DNA from: Allium sativum
Lineage: Eukaryota; Streptophyta; Magnoliopsida; Asparagales; Amaryllidaceae
Length of the DNA: 64,000 nt
Assembly: GCA_030737875.1 (NCBI GenBank)
Contig: CM060926.1
Span: forward strand, 319,026,922-319,090,921
Direction: 5' to 3'
This document shows positions 23,192 to 35,830 of the stretch, one piece after another. The notes below the pieces were generated by a model. That model was not told the DNA's origin and did no database searches. It worked only from the letters and a program-made list of their open reading frames with translations. The first letter of the stretch is position 1; each line of letters begins with the position of its first letter. The position numbers and the translations under genes are program-made.

Positions 23192-23284
23192 GAAGACCTC
23201 CGGTCTTCAACCACCGTCTTCATCTTCGACTCATCGTCGAATCAGTTATTCAGAATGGGATAAACCCAGTCTTTCTGAATAACT
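23192..23284 (-). other. Structured RNA cassette (B2)
   Basis: In element orientation stem 1 is GTTATTCAGAA/TTCTGAATAAC with no mismatch (B1 has CGG and a G-U pair here). The inner GGG/CCC, stem 2 CGAC/GTCG and stem 3 GAAGACC/GGTCTTC are kept. Confidence 0.65.
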
Positions 23285-25074
23285 CGCGTATATAATAAAC
23301 AAGTGTTACACAAACACAACATACGCCTCATTCCAATTCATCAGTCACTAACCGTAAATTAGCAAGAGAATAATTCCCCAAACATTAACCCCGAAGGCCG
23401 AAACCAACATCTGATCAGTACCCAGGAAACCATCCTTCTTAGCTAACCTACAGTTAGTTTCTTAATTTCACTTTCTTAGGGAAAGGTTTCCATTAATTTT
23501 ATCAAAGATAAATACTTTTAAATTTATTCTTTAATCTTCTTTTGAATATCAATTCAAACTAGCTGGGATTAGCGAACCACACTGAAGTGATCATTTATTT
23601 TATTTCCCAATCCCAACCTATTCATCCCATGAAGTAAAACTGGTCATACTTCATATCTAACACCATGGTGTTATTGGTAAATTCAATTACCATTTCGCGT
23701 TCAAATCTAATTAAAGATTTAACTATCGCCTGGAGCAAAACTGGTGATACTCCATTCTCGATCATTTCAATCGAATTAAAGATTCATTAAAACTCCACTT
23801 AGTTTTAATCTTTAACTGTGTTAAAGAACCAATGTTATTTAAAACACAGCTCACGATAAACCCAAAATCACATTCTATTCTAGCAGTCCCTAACCGTATT
23901 TTAGTAAGAGAACAGTTCCCTAAATATTAACCCTGAAGGTCGAAACCAACATCAGATCAATACCCAAGAAACCATTCATCTTAACTATTCTCCGGTTAGT
24001 TTCTGATTTTCTTAACTCCTTTAGGTCTAAGAACAGTATTATTGAAGATACCGTTCACGACAACCCCAAATCACATTCCATTAATTATCGGGTTAAAGAA
24101 TAAGTGTTATTTAAAACACTATTCACGATAAACCCAAAAATCAATACCAATTCAATTCTAATTGAACATTATTTAATTGGTACACTTCATTAAATCTAAA
24201 TAAAAAGATTTAATCTTTTTCTCAACTGGGCTTAAGAACAATGTTAATGAAGACACCATTCACGACAAACCCAAATCACATTTGATATTAAATACAAGGC
24301 TCTGAATAGAAAATATATCGGCTTATATTCAATATCAAATTCTATGACCAACAAATATCGTATTGGAAATAACGATATATATATACATATCTACATATAT
24401 CTTTCAAATTTCCATAACAACATGTATAATCCCGAAATCCAACATCGAACTATTCCGAAGATGATTTGATTCAAATCCATTCCAATTCAATTATTGGAAA
24501 TCCTGGTTATTTTCAAAACCATTTCAAATCCAATTTATTTATTTTTAAAAATAAACAAATATTTAGTCTAGTTCAAAAATAGTTCGTTTCGATAAAAATC
24601 TATTTTAATCTTTTCAAATATGGAGTTTTTCATCCCAATTCTTCCCATATCATTTCTTATGATTTTACACAAATTATCACTATTTTTAATAATTTTATCA
24701 AGGCCCGTACAGTCGATTTCCATCAACAGCCATCGAACTGCACTTACAACGACCTTTTCCAAATTTGATTTGGACATAATTCCAAATCCAACCATTAAAT
24801 CTTAGATTTCTAATATCCTTTAGAAATCTCTTTTCGATACGAACCCAATGGTTCCGGTTTTAGGAGAATCCGACGGTCGGATCTCCCGCAATATCCATTC
24901 GAAGTCAATGGTCGAAATTCGCGAACTGCCGCGTCGCGGCGCGTTCTATTCAGGCAATTATATTATATATATAATATATATTTCATCGATTTCATTTTAA
25001 AACGTATTTTATAAATCGTTTTAAAATTCGTTTTCGAAACGATTTCAACTTCATTTCAAATTCAAATCAAAATT

Positions 25075-25390
25075 GAATTTTTTCATTTCAAATCGATTTT
25101 TAATTCAATTTCAGTTCGTTTTCAATTCAATTCAATTTCAATTCGAATTCATTTCTATTCAGTTTCAATTCGAATTCAATTCTATTCAATTTCAATTCGA
25201 ATTCATTTTCAATTCGAATTCATTTCAAATTGATTTCCATTCAATTTCAAATTGATTTCTATTCAATTTCAATTTGATTCGAATTCATTTTATTTTCAAT
25301 TCAATTCGAATTCTAATTCGTTTCAATTCGAATTCTAATTCTAATTCTAATTCGTTTCAATTCAATTTAATTCGAATTTCATTTCAAAAT
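25075..25390 (-). repeat. GAATTC-rich degenerate repeats (B2)
   Basis: Runs of AATTCAATTTCAATTCGAATT occupy the place of the 27-bp array of B1. The period is irregular, about 20-28 bp. Confidence 0.75.
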
Positions 25391-26254
25391 ATTCGATTTT
25401 GAAATCACTTTTCAATATTCATTATAAAAACGAATATAACCGATATAAATATCGTTCGCGTCAAAATAGCGCATATCTAATCAACATGGCTTTATATATT
25501 TCTATTTCAAATATTCTATTCAAATATTTCGTTTCAAATATTTCTTCTCAAATATTTTATTCAAATATTTCTCTTCCAATATTCTATTTCAAAACTGGAA
25601 TGAGGCCCAATCAATTACCATAGATTTTATTTCCATGGATTTCCATACAACGCATGTATATATCAACAATGACAAATAATCAACTATCATCCAAAGTGCA
25701 TTCTACACTGTATAAGCATCAAATATTAATTTTTAACGCTCATAGTAGTTTGTCCATCAATCGATCGACATACAACTAATTATTGGGGTTTGTGTATGTC
25801 ATATATCATCCCAATACCCGTGTAGGGTTTCAAACAATCAAACACAGGTTTTATTTGTGCAGTTGGGCAATGTGTAAAATTTATCGTCCCATTCAATATC
25901 AGTCAAATGTGTGTATATAAACCAATCATTCGATTTATTTATATTATTTATTTCATTTCATATACACGTTAAAAATTCTATTTTTAACTATAAAACTATT
26001 TTTATTTCGATCCACATCACATAATCCACTACACATCTAAATCAAACAAACAAACAAACAAACCGTCTATAGTCTGTGGACGACAGGTGTTGGGTGCTAC
26101 TAAACACCGTCTGCATCCTAGTATATATTTTAACTAGAAAATTAAATTAAAAGTTAGAAGTTCTCCCCCAAGCTAAACCAAATGCCACGACTCTTCTTAT
26201 GTAGGAAATTTTCATCCTGTTCGCCTTTTGCCCATTTCACTGTCCGTAGCCACT

Positions 26255-26725
26255 GCATATATAAAAATCACATTTTTATATTGTTGCTATGTATATAAAA
26301 ATCACATTTTTACACCGCTACTATATAGATAAAAATTCTATTTTTACACCGCTACTATATCGATAAAAATTCTATTTTTATATAGCTACTATATCGATAA
26401 AAATTCTATTTTTACATAGCTACTATATCGATAAAAATTCTATTTTTACATAGCTACTATATCGATAAAAATTCTATTTTTACATAGCTACTATATCGAT
26501 AAAAATTCTGTTTTTACATAGCTACTATATCGATAAAAATTCTATTTTTACATAGCTACTATGTCGATAAAAATTCTGTTTTTACATAGCTACTATATCG
26601 ATAAAAATTCTATTTTTACATAGCTACTATATCGATAAAAATTCTATTTTTACATAGCTACTATATCGATAAAAATTCTGTTTTTACATAGCTACTATAT
26701 CAATAAAAATTCTATTTTTATACTT
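26255..26725 (-). repeat. 34-bp tandem array, about 13 units (B2)
   Basis: The unit is TATATCGATAAAAATTCTAT plus TTTTACATAGCTAC. Each unit contains the hairpin TAAAAAT-TCT-ATTTTTA. The sequence differs from the 34-bp units of B1 and B3 but has the same period. Confidence 0.93.
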
Positions 26726-26832
26726 CTCACTATATAAAAATTATATTTTTATTCTCTATGTCTTCTTATATAAAAATCACATTTTTATTTCACCATTTCA
26801 ACTATATAAAGATTCAAACTTTTCTAATATAA

Positions 26833-26975
26833 AAATCGGACCTTTTCTATTCGATTAACTATATAAAAATCCGACCTTTTCTATTCGATTAACTGTATAA
26901 AAATCCGACCTTTTCTATTCGATTAACTATATAAAAATCCGACCTTTTCTATTCGATTAACTATATAAAAATCAA
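26833..26975 (-). repeat. Second 34-bp tandem array, four to five units (B2)
   Basis: The unit is CTATATAAAAATCCGACC plus TTTTCTATTCGATTAA. It has the same 34-bp period and again a different sequence. Confidence 0.92.
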
Positions 26976-27119
26976 ATCTTTTCTATTAATAATCAAAACT
27001 TTTCTAAATAAAAATCTAAACTTTATGCTAAATAAAAATCAGTTTTAATGTTACACTAAAAATCAGTGTTAATGTTAAACTAAAAATCTGTTTTAATGTA
27101 AATAAAAAAATCATAGAAA

Positions 27120-27420
27120 CTCACTGTTGTCTCATCGCTCACAGAAGGTGAAGCAGCCGACCAGCGCATCAGGGGGGGTTCAAAGGAGTCGGAGGTGGCG
27201 TCGGGGGCACAAGGCGTCGGCGGTCGGATCTGTGGCGGCTGGAGGTAGGGTGCGGTCTTCTTTGTTAGGGTTCTGGGTTGTGGGGTTCGAGGGGTGACAT
27301 CGCGAGATGGAGGAAGGAGAGGAGGGGTGGGGCCAGCCTGGATGGTGGCGCGGGGGTGGTGCGCGTCCCTGGGGCGGCGGCGTGGACCTACGTCGAGCCC
27401 CCTTTTTTCTTTTCCTTCAT
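27120..27420 (-). other. Leader cassette of the B2 LTR
   Basis: This strongly GC-rich segment of about 300 bp sits roughly 950 bp from the LTR start, in otherwise AT-rich DNA. In element orientation it resembles a plant 5' UTR or first exon: CCTCC and CCGCC runs, AACCCTAACAAAG, then CAACA|GTGAGTTTC, a potential splice donor. It is unrelated to the cassettes of B1 and B3, although flanking LTR sequence is shared. Confidence 0.55.
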
Positions 27421-29109
27421 TTTTTTTAATTTTCTTTCTGATCGATTGAAAGGGAGTGAGGGGGTTAATATAATATATATAAATTTATTTATTAATTTAA
27501 TTTCCAACTAGGTTGACTTTTATTTCGAATCCCGATTCAAACCCAACGACTGTCGTCCCTTACGTATTACCCCCATTCTGAGCACAATGGGATATGTTTC
27601 GTAAGCTGATTCGATCGTTTCGATCAGATTTCATCAAAATCAACATATAACTCTATATATTGAATTTGAACGCACATTTCAATTTTCCGGGGCTACATAC
27701 TAACTAGAAAATTTTATGAAAAATATTTTATAGCTTCGTATTGATAATACGGTCCTAACAAAACTAATTTCATCGAATTCTGAGACCGTTTGAAAAATGG
27801 CCATTTTCCAGTCGATTAAAATCAACTAAAACTGGTCAAACGCGTTTTCCTTTGCCACGCCCACATATTGATTCGAAAAATTATGAATTTTGAAACCCGG
27901 CAATAACTTGACATCACGGATCCAACAAAAGTGGTTTCGTCGAAAACCGAGGTCGTTTGCAAAATTTCCATTTTTAAGGGCCAGAAATCCATAGCGACTA
28001 TTCTGAAATTTCAGCTGGACATAACTTTTTATTCCCGCTATGAAATTTCAATTTTTCGGATTCGTTGGAAAGATATTAACAATTAGATTCAAATATTTTT
28101 GGTTTCGCTAAAATCTGGTTTATTTTGAACCTGGTATATTCATTTGAATTTTGAAATCGAATTATCGAACTACCGCGCCATTTTCAATTCCTTTTATATT
28201 TTAAAATTAATTTTTATATTCTATCGTCGATCCAAACGAATATATACGTTCGAATTCTATTCAAAATAAATTCCTCATCGTTATTATTTAAAATAATTCA
28301 TTTTAAATATTCAAAATTCGCTAAAATTGCCAAAATAAAAAATTTAAATTGGCTCAGATTTCCGGGTTATTACACGTGCACTTCGCATGAGAGCTCGTTT
28401 TTGCGCTACATGTTAAAAATTAGGCAAACATGCTTATAATTGCTAATATAAGGTACACATCTCGGATTTAATACCATATTTGGGATTTGTGTTGTTTTTC
28501 CCCTGATTAGGGATGCCTTATCGTATAGATGAGATGCATATTTTGTGGTTTGTTGTTTTTGTGTACGGGAATTTTTCCCGATCGAACCGTGCAAGGGAGG
28601 TGCTGCCGAAATTTTCCGAAAATCTGGGCATTAGAAAAATTTTGAAGTCCTAAAATTCTATAATTTATTTTGTTCTAATAAGTAGTAATAAGGAATAATT
28701 TGAATATAAGTTGAATAGAACGAACGTTTGAAAATAATATTGTCCCTTCACATGTTAACGCGTTTAGTTTCCCTTGACATGCCGTCACCTTTTGTTTATC
28801 ATTCGACCTATTCGAGCTTGAATTATTAACTGTCCAGTTCGTATTATTGAACCATTCTTTTTTCCTTACATCGATCAGCCCGAGGGCAAGTTGTATTAAT
28901 AATTTGAAATTATTTATGGAGATTCGGTATGACTTGAAAATTTAAATGGTTTATAAAGTGGTTTACAAATATAGAACGTTCAACGACTTAAATCCCGAGA
29001 TTTTGAAATGTTTGATAAACAAAGTAATAGTTGATTTGGAAATTAATATTTCGAAATGATTTATAACTTCGGGATATGAAATGAAATGATTTGTTACTGA
29101 GATTCGAGT

Positions 29110-29310
29110 AACCTATGACTAAAGAAAGTATATACTTCATGCTCTGTATTTAGTGTCCGAGTCTGGATGTTAACCGGGAGATACTTAGCTTGTGCTTATG
29201 AATAAAGTATATACGGTGTCCGATGTCTGGATGAAAACCGTGATATATACTTTGCACTTTGTATTCGGCGTCCGAGTCTGGATATTAGCCGGGAGATACT
29301 TAGCATTATA
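29110..29310 (+). repeat. Threefold imperfect repeat in D
   Basis: GTGTCCGAGTCTGGATGTTA, GTGTCCGATGTCTGGATG and GCGTCCGAGTCTGGATATTA follow each other, each with ...CCGGGAGATACTTAGC or a variant. Confidence 0.75.
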
Positions 29311-29647
29311 TCAATATATGTGTAGGTCGTGCTAAGTGGCCTTGTCATTGGAAGAAACCTCTTGAATTAGGACATAAATATTTTATGTCGTTTATCGTAA
29401 ATATTTGAAACTTTCGAAATGAGTTTGGTTTAAAATCCTGAAGCAAATACGATTCAGTATAAAAAGAAAATATAAGATTTCAAGTGATTTGGAAATAAAA
29501 TCGAGAATTTGGTCGAAGAAATTATTCCATGATTTTGATTTTCAAGTTTTAAATTCCTATTGTTATTTTGTAAAATATAAACTTAATATTAATAAGTATT
29601 TGTTGTGTGATTCTACAATCTCTCCTTTTCGAGGACGAGAAGCTTTT

Positions 29648-29657
29648 GGGGGGGGAT
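29648..29657 (+). promoter_or_regulatory. Polypurine tract of D
   Basis: GGGGGGGGAT precedes AGTAACAAACC. Upstream, CTTTTCGAGGACGAGAAG matches the pre-PPT block of B1. Confidence 0.7.
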
Positions 29658-30299
29658 AGTAACAAACCATGATTTTCGACGTTTTAAAATTATGATTTTT
29701 TTTTGAATTTGGTATTTAAGGAATTTATATTTGTTTATAATTTGAATCCAGTCTATTTAAACTGTATTTGAATTAATTTTGTATATGTGAATAAACGTGT
29801 TAATATTGGAAATTGAATGAAATGAGTTTATTTATTTTACTTTAGTTGAATTTTTGTTTCAAAATTTTTTTTTTTGGTATGTATTTGAAATATAAAAGAT
29901 ACGAGTATGGTGTTTGTATGGTATGGTATGGTATGTAAATATTAAGTGAAATTTTAAATTTTGATTTTTAAATTTAGTTTGAGATTTACTTATTTAATAT
30001 TTTAGATTTGAATTTGGTTTTAAAAAAATAAATATAGAACCTGTTTAAAGTAAACTGGAAATCAAATTATATATTGTTTGGAAAAGTATAAATTTTGAAA
30101 ATATAAAATTCTCATTGGGAATTATAATCTAATTTACTCAAATTAAATTTGAAATTGGTTCAATTTAAGCCTTGTATTTGGATTTGTGTAAAATAAACTT
30201 GTGTTGAGTTGTAAGCATAACAAATACATAGTATAGCATTGGTATTCATACTTAGAAAATATATTTCTTTATTTTAATTTTGGCAACTTGTTTTAAATT

Positions 30300-30725
30300 G
30301 CTGGAATTTGGTGCCACTTGTTAGTTTTGCTCTGACTTTTTCCACCATCTATTCTTTTCCCGTTCCTCTTAAATTTATTTTTCTTTGCATCGTTCCCTTT
30401 TCATACTTCTTTTTCCAGCCAAAACCATATTCCCAAATCACAAAATGGCCTCCTTCCCTTTTAATTTCCCAACAGCCAAATGTTTTGCCCAAATTCATTT
30501 ATTTTCCCATATTCGAAAATATCGGCCACTTTAATTTCCCGTCCAAATTGAGCCACCAATTCATCGTGAATCCCCAAAGCCGCGTTCCAGTTCAGATACC
30601 GCCACTCGAAGTCGTAGCTTCTTGGAGTGTTGACTTCTTCTTTCCGATGCATGCAGCACCATCGAACTCATAGCCGCGTATTTTCCCCGACCGAATCCAC
30701 TTCGTCATAGCTGCAAGTAGGTTTT
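30300..30725 (+). other. Leader-like segment in the D LTR
   Basis: This pyrimidine-rich, 5' UTR-like sequence ends CTGCAAG|TAGGTTTTACC, possibly a decayed splice donor. A 121-codon frame at 30308-30673 begins with TTG and has no recognisable domain, so it is not called. Confidence 0.4.
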
Positions 30726-31571
30726 ACCTACGATTTAACTTGTTTCAAGAATGAAACCTTGGATAAGCACAAGAGTTTGATTTTCGATTTACTAATTGAC
30801 TGTAACAATCCAGGAAATCAGAACCAATTTAAAAAAATTATTTTGAGGAAATTTTGTTAGAAAATGTGTCAAGAATTTAAAAATTCCATTATTAGATTAA
30901 GATACTGAATTTGATAAAAAAGAAGAAAAAATTACTGAATAAAAAAAGTTTTTAAATAAAATTACGATGTTATTTATGAATGATTTCAAATTTATTTCTA
31001 ATAAACAATTTGTAATTAGATAAATGTTGATTTATAACAATTAAATTGTTTATGAATAATTGCATAAAAGAATACTCAAAATAGTTAATTTTGATTTGAC
31101 TGTGTAAATCAATTTATGATATTCAATTTGAAATTCTAAGTTTGAATTAGGATTTGAACGTAGAGATTTATACTTGAATTTCTAGTTTGTTTAATTTAAT
31201 TTGTTCTTGAAAGATTGAATTAAATTTTAAGATTAAATGATTAAATTTATATTTTAATTCAATATTTAAGTTTGTTGATTGTAAGATTACATTTATTGAT
31301 GGAAAACTTAAATCCTAAGATCTAAATGTTGATTGACATAACTCATGTAGGCGCTTGTTTAATGCACATTCTAAATATACAAACAGGAAAAAATAACTTT
31401 AAAATATTTCCCCAATTCGATGTTAATAGCAAGGATGTTATCCTTAAATTCCAACAATCTTTGACTACATGCCAAGGAAGAAAAATGCCTTAGGAACTTT
31501 AATAAAATCTATTAATTTATATTGAAATATTGATTGAAAATAATGTGTAGGTTCTAAATGAAATAAATTCT

Positions 31572-31574
<3 letters not shown>

Positions 31575-31609
<35 letters not shown>

Positions 31610-31670
31610 ATGTATGTGTGTGTATATATATATGTATGTGTGTGTGTATATATATATATATATATCTTTG
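31575..31670 (+). repeat. (TA)n/(TG)n microsatellite
   Basis: This low-complexity TATATA and TGTGTG tract differs in length and composition from its counterpart at 39370-39462 in the right LTR. Confidence 0.9.
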
Positions 31671-32214
31671 GTTATCCTCTTAAATATTTCACCTGTCAAT
31701 TCAAAATGTAACCATTAGGAATTAAAAAGGTGGATTACATGTTCAAACCTACATTAATTAGTTAATTCTGAAATGTGAATAGTTGCATCCATTTTTAATG
31801 TCTTCCTCTATTTGTTATTTCCTTAATAACTACACCATTCCTCTCCATCAAGATTGACGCATTTATTTTATTTTTCCTCTCCTTTATATTTACCATATTT
31901 CCTTCTTCTCCTCTTATTTTCTTTTCCATTTCTACCTCATGCAACTTCTCCTTCATTATAAAGTAACGCTTTCCCATTCAATTATTTTAGGGACAATAAA
32001 TCATGCATTAATTACATTCCCATTTTCTCTTTCCCTGTGTTTTCTTTTGAATCTTTGAATAGGAAATAAACGTTAAACAGATGAGCACCTCATCCCTATC
32101 AGTTAATTTAATTTCTTTGTAACATACAACATATGGATAAACGGTCTTTTTTTCTTTTGAAATAAAAGAATTAAATAGTATTATTGATATACAAATACCC
32201 TAATATACTAAACC

Positions 32215-32640
32215 CTAATTCACCATACAGTAGCCGCCGCCCTTTTGAACAAATCAATGGCCACCTTCTTCAATAATTCGATCACTTTTCTTCCAATCCT
32301 ATCAATGAATTTCGAAACTTATAAAAGCAAAATCGAAGAAATTCATGAGACTGATAAATCAGACTGTTGTTATTGATTTTCATTTGCCAAATCATGAGAA
32401 TTTGGAGCATGAACGTGCTCCATTCGAATGCATTTATCCACGCAAAGGGGTGCGAATTGGGAACCGTGCTAGGAGATGGTGACTTCTGCGGAGGTGAACG
32501 ACGTGGAGGCTTTAGATCGGTGGCTACAATATGGAACTGACCAGAAGGATTTTGGAGCTAGTTGATATTTTGATCAAATTAAACGTCTTTAATTTGATTA
32601 AAATAATCATTTTAATCGATTTCTAAAACCGGTCAAGGTA
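32215..32640 (+). other. Leader segment of the C left LTR with potential splice donor
   Basis: CTAAACCCTAATTC and GTAGCCGCCGCCC open a 5' UTR-like stretch that ends TCAAG|GTAAGAAC (GT at 32638-32639), a near-consensus plant donor. The right LTR copy is at 40010-40440 (GT at 40436). A 76-codon frame there (40040-40270) is interrupted in the left copy and is not called. Confidence 0.45.
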
Positions 32641-32929
32641 AGAACTTTCTCACTAAATTCTCTTGTATAGTGATTTATTTTATATTAAACTGCCATGATT
32701 TTTACCAGTATTTAATTATCACAAATATTTGTTCGCTAAAAATATTAATTTTAGCTTATATGTGAGATCTCTTATTTAAAATTAAAATTAATTGTTATTG
32801 CATTGGAAATTTTTATATATATGTTGTTAAGATTCAATTGTGTGTTGTATGAGATTTTGATTGATTGATTTGTTTGTGGTGATCCGTTGGATCTAATTGG
32901 ATAAGATAGAATTGGATAAAATTGGTAAC

Positions 32930-33520
32930 ACAATAAAAATATCTTTTTTTTAATTGTATATACATATATGTTAGAATTGGTCAAAATCGTTAACAAAATA
33001 AAAATATCTTTTTTCATTGTATATACATATATGTTAGATTTTGACAAAATTGTTAATACAATAAAAATATCTTTTTCTTTGTTGTATATACATATATGTT
33101 AGAATTGGATAAAATTGTTAATACAATAAAAATATCTTTTTTTATTGTACATACATGTATGATAGAACTTGACAAAATTGTTAATACAATTAAAAAAATT
33201 ATTATATATACATGTATGATAGAACTTGACAAAATTGTTAATACAATAAAAATATCCTTTTTTCATTGTATATACATATATATTAGAATTGGACAAAATT
33301 GTTTATACAATAAAAATATCTTTTTTTATTGTATATACATGTATGATAGAACTTGACAAATATTTTAATACAATAAAAATATCTTTTTTAATTGTATATA
33401 CATGTATAATAGAACTTGACAAAATTGTTAAAACAATAAAAATATCTTTTTTTATTGTATATACAAATATGTTAGAATTGATCAAAATTATTAATACAAT
33501 AAAAATATTCTTTTATTGTA
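32930..33520 (+). repeat. About 62-bp tandem array (C left LTR)
   Basis: The unit includes TTGACAAAATTGTTAATACA and ATAAAAATATC, then TTTTTTTATTGTATATACAT. Each unit has ACAATAAAAA pairing with TTTTTATTGT. Confidence 0.92.
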
Positions 33521-34340
33521 ATATGTTAATGTTAGAATTTGTTAAACGATAAAAATACTCTTTTTATTGTAACATGTTAACGTTAGAATTCGTTAAATAA
33601 TAAAAATATTCTTTTATTGTAATATTTTAATGTTAGAATTTGTTAAACAATAAAAATATTCTTTTTATTTTAACGTTAGAATTTGTTTAACAATAAAAAT
33701 ATTCTTTTTATTGTAATATGTTAATGTTAAAATTTGTTAAACAATAAAAATATTCTTTTACTGTAATATGTTAATGTTAGAATTTGTTAAACAATAAAAA
33801 TATTCTTCTTATTGTAATATGTTAATGTTAGAATTTGTTAAACAATAAAAATATTCTTTTATTGTAATATGTTAATGTAAGAATTTGTTAACAATAAAAT
33901 AATTATTTTTATTGTAATATGTTAATGATGGAATTTGTTAAACAATAAAAATATTATATTTATTGTAATATGTTAATGTTAGAATTTGTTAAACAAGAAA
34001 AATATTATTTTATAGTAATATGTTAATGTTAGAATTTGTTAAACAATAAAAATATTATTTTATTGTACTATGTTAATGTTAGAATTTGTTAAACAATAAA
34101 AATATTCTTTTTATTATAACATGTTAATGATGGAATCTGTTAAACAATAAAAATATTCCTTTTATTGTAATTTGTTAATTTTGAATTTGGTAAACAATAA
34201 AAATATTTTTTTTATTGTAATATGTTAATGATAGAATTTGTTAAACAATGAAAACGTTCTTTTTATTGTACATGTTAATATTTGGATTTGTTAGAATTTG
34301 TTAAATAATAAAAATACTCTTTTTATTGTAACATGTAAGT
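33520..34340 (+). repeat. About 51-bp tandem array (C left LTR)
   Basis: The unit AGAATTTGTTAAACAATAAA...TTTTTATTGTAATATG repeats about 15 times, each with the hairpin ACAATAAAAA-TATTC-TTTTTATTGT. Confidence 0.92.
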
Positions 34341-34489
34341 CATAGAATTAGACAAAATTGTTTATATAAATAAAATTCCTTTTTATGGTATATATATATA
34401 TATGAAACATAGAAATTGTGTAGACAATAAAATAATTCTTTTTCATTGTATATGTGAACATAGGGATTGTCAAAATTATTAAACATGAA

Positions 34490-35830
34490 AAAGAAACATG
34501 TTTTAGGGGAAATTGTTGAAACATTAAAAATGTTAATTTTTAATGTATATTTAGATTCATTTTAAAAAGAAACATGTTTAAGGAAAATTTGTTGAAACAT
34601 TAAAAATGATATTTTTTTAATGTATATGTAGATTCAATATTAAAAGAATCATGTTTAGAAAAATTTGTTGAAACATTAAAAATGATATTTTTAATGTACA
34701 TGTGGATTCAATATCAAATGAATCATGTTTAGGAAAATTTGTTGAAACATTAAAAATGATATTTTTAATGTATATGTAGATTCAATATCAAAAGAATCAT
34801 GTTTAGGAAAATTTGTTGAAACATTAAAATGATATTTTTAATGTATATGTAGATTCAATATCAAAAGAATCATGTTTGGGAAAATTTGCTGAAACATTAA
34901 AACGATATTTTTAATGTATATGTAGATTCAATATCAAAAGAAACATGTTTAGGAAATTTTGTTGAAACATTAAAATGATAATATTAATGTATATGTAGAT
35001 TTAATATGAAAAGAATCATATTTAGGAAAATTTGTTGAAACATTAAAATAATATTTTTAATATTTATGTAGATTCAATATCAAAAGAATCATGTTTAGGG
35101 AATATTGTTGAAACATTAAAAATGATAATTTTTAATGTACATTTAGATTCATTATAAAAAGAAACATGTTGTAGGGAAAATTTGTTGAAATATTAAAAAT
35201 GAAATTTTTAATGTGTATGTAGATTTAATATCAAAAGAATCATGTTTAGGAAATTTTGTTGAAACATTAAAAATGATATTTTTAATATATATGTAGATTC
35301 AATATTAAAAGAATCATGTTTAGGAAAATTTGTTGAAACATTAAAATGATATTTTTAATGTATACGTAAATTCAATATCAAATGAATCATGTTTAGGAAA
35401 ATTTGTTGAAACATTAAAATAATATTCTTAATGTATATGTAGATTCAATATCAAAAGAATCATGTTTAGGAAAATTTGTTGAAACATTAAAAATGATATT
35501 TTTAATGTATATATAGATTCAATATCAAAAGAATCATGTTTAGGGAAAATTGTTGAAACATTAAAAATTATAATTTTTAATGTATACTTAGATTCATTAT
35601 AAAAAGAAACATGTTTTAGGGAAAATTTGTTGAAACATTAAAAATGATATTTTTTATGTATATGTAGATTCATATTAAGAGAATCATATTTAGGAAAATT
35701 TGTTGAAACAATAAAATGATATTTTTAATGTATATGTAGATTCATTATTAAAAGAATCATGGTTAGGAAAAATTGTTGAAACATTAAAAATGATAAATTT
35801 TTAATGTATATTTAGTTTCATTAAAAATGA
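34490..35830 (+). repeat. About 74-bp tandem array, some 17 units (C left LTR)
   Basis: The unit AAATTTGTTGAAACATTAAA...TTTAATGTATATGTAGATTC carries the perfect hairpin ACATTAAAAAT-GAT-ATTTTTAATGT. Both arms are altered in some units. Confidence 0.93.

Larger units (their letters stand above)
20145..28374 (-). mobile_element. B2: giant-LTR element on the minus strand, interrupted by A1
   Basis: Read right to left it has a 5' LTR (28374 to 21666), PBS, a non-coding internal region, PPT and the start of the 3' LTR (20622 to 20145). The rest of the 3' LTR must lie left of the window, beyond A1. At 20145 the sequence resumes family B LTR (GCAATAACTTGACATCACGG, also at 27900), which shows that A1 landed inside this LTR. 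The layout is the same as in B1, with a different leader cassette and different tandem arrays. Confidence 0.9.
21666..28374 (-). repeat. 5' LTR of B2 (6.7 kb)
   Basis: In element orientation it starts TGTAATAACCCGG at 28374 and ends ...GGTCGTTTCATCA near 21666. It contains the leader cassette (27420-27120), 34-bp arrays (26975-26255), GAATTC-rich degenerate repeats (25390-25075), the unique middle part (25000-23400) and the conserved block (23340-21666). The GTGAG donor seen in B1 and B3 reads GGGAG here (near 26170), so that site is lost. Blocks containing CCCGAAGGCCGAAACCAACA occur three times (22347, 23390, 23931), indicating a local duplication. Confidence 0.9.
28375..30800 (+). mobile_element. 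D: fragment of an older giant-LTR relative
   Basis: The 3' part of an internal region (28375-29657) and the first 1.14 kb of an LTR (29658-30800) are left between B2 and C. Homology to family B interiors is visible at 28560-28640 (CCCGAT...GGGAGGT...AATTTTCCGAAAAT). The LTR start reads AGTAACAAACC, so the terminal TG has become AG. B2 sits in the internal region and C in the LTR, which makes D the oldest layer. No coding motif is seen. Confidence 0.7.

Noticed and set aside
26255..26725. Regular 34-bp repeats that could be mistaken for a CRISPR array
   Set aside because: Units abut without unique spacers, the context is a plant retrotransposon LTR, and there are no cas genes.
30308..30673. 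121-codon frame in the D leader
   Set aside because: Begins with TTG, has low-complexity hydrophobic composition and no homologue among the other elements.
31575..31670. (TA)n tract as a promoter or origin
   Set aside because: Length and composition differ freely between the two C LTRs. An ordinary microsatellite is sufficient.
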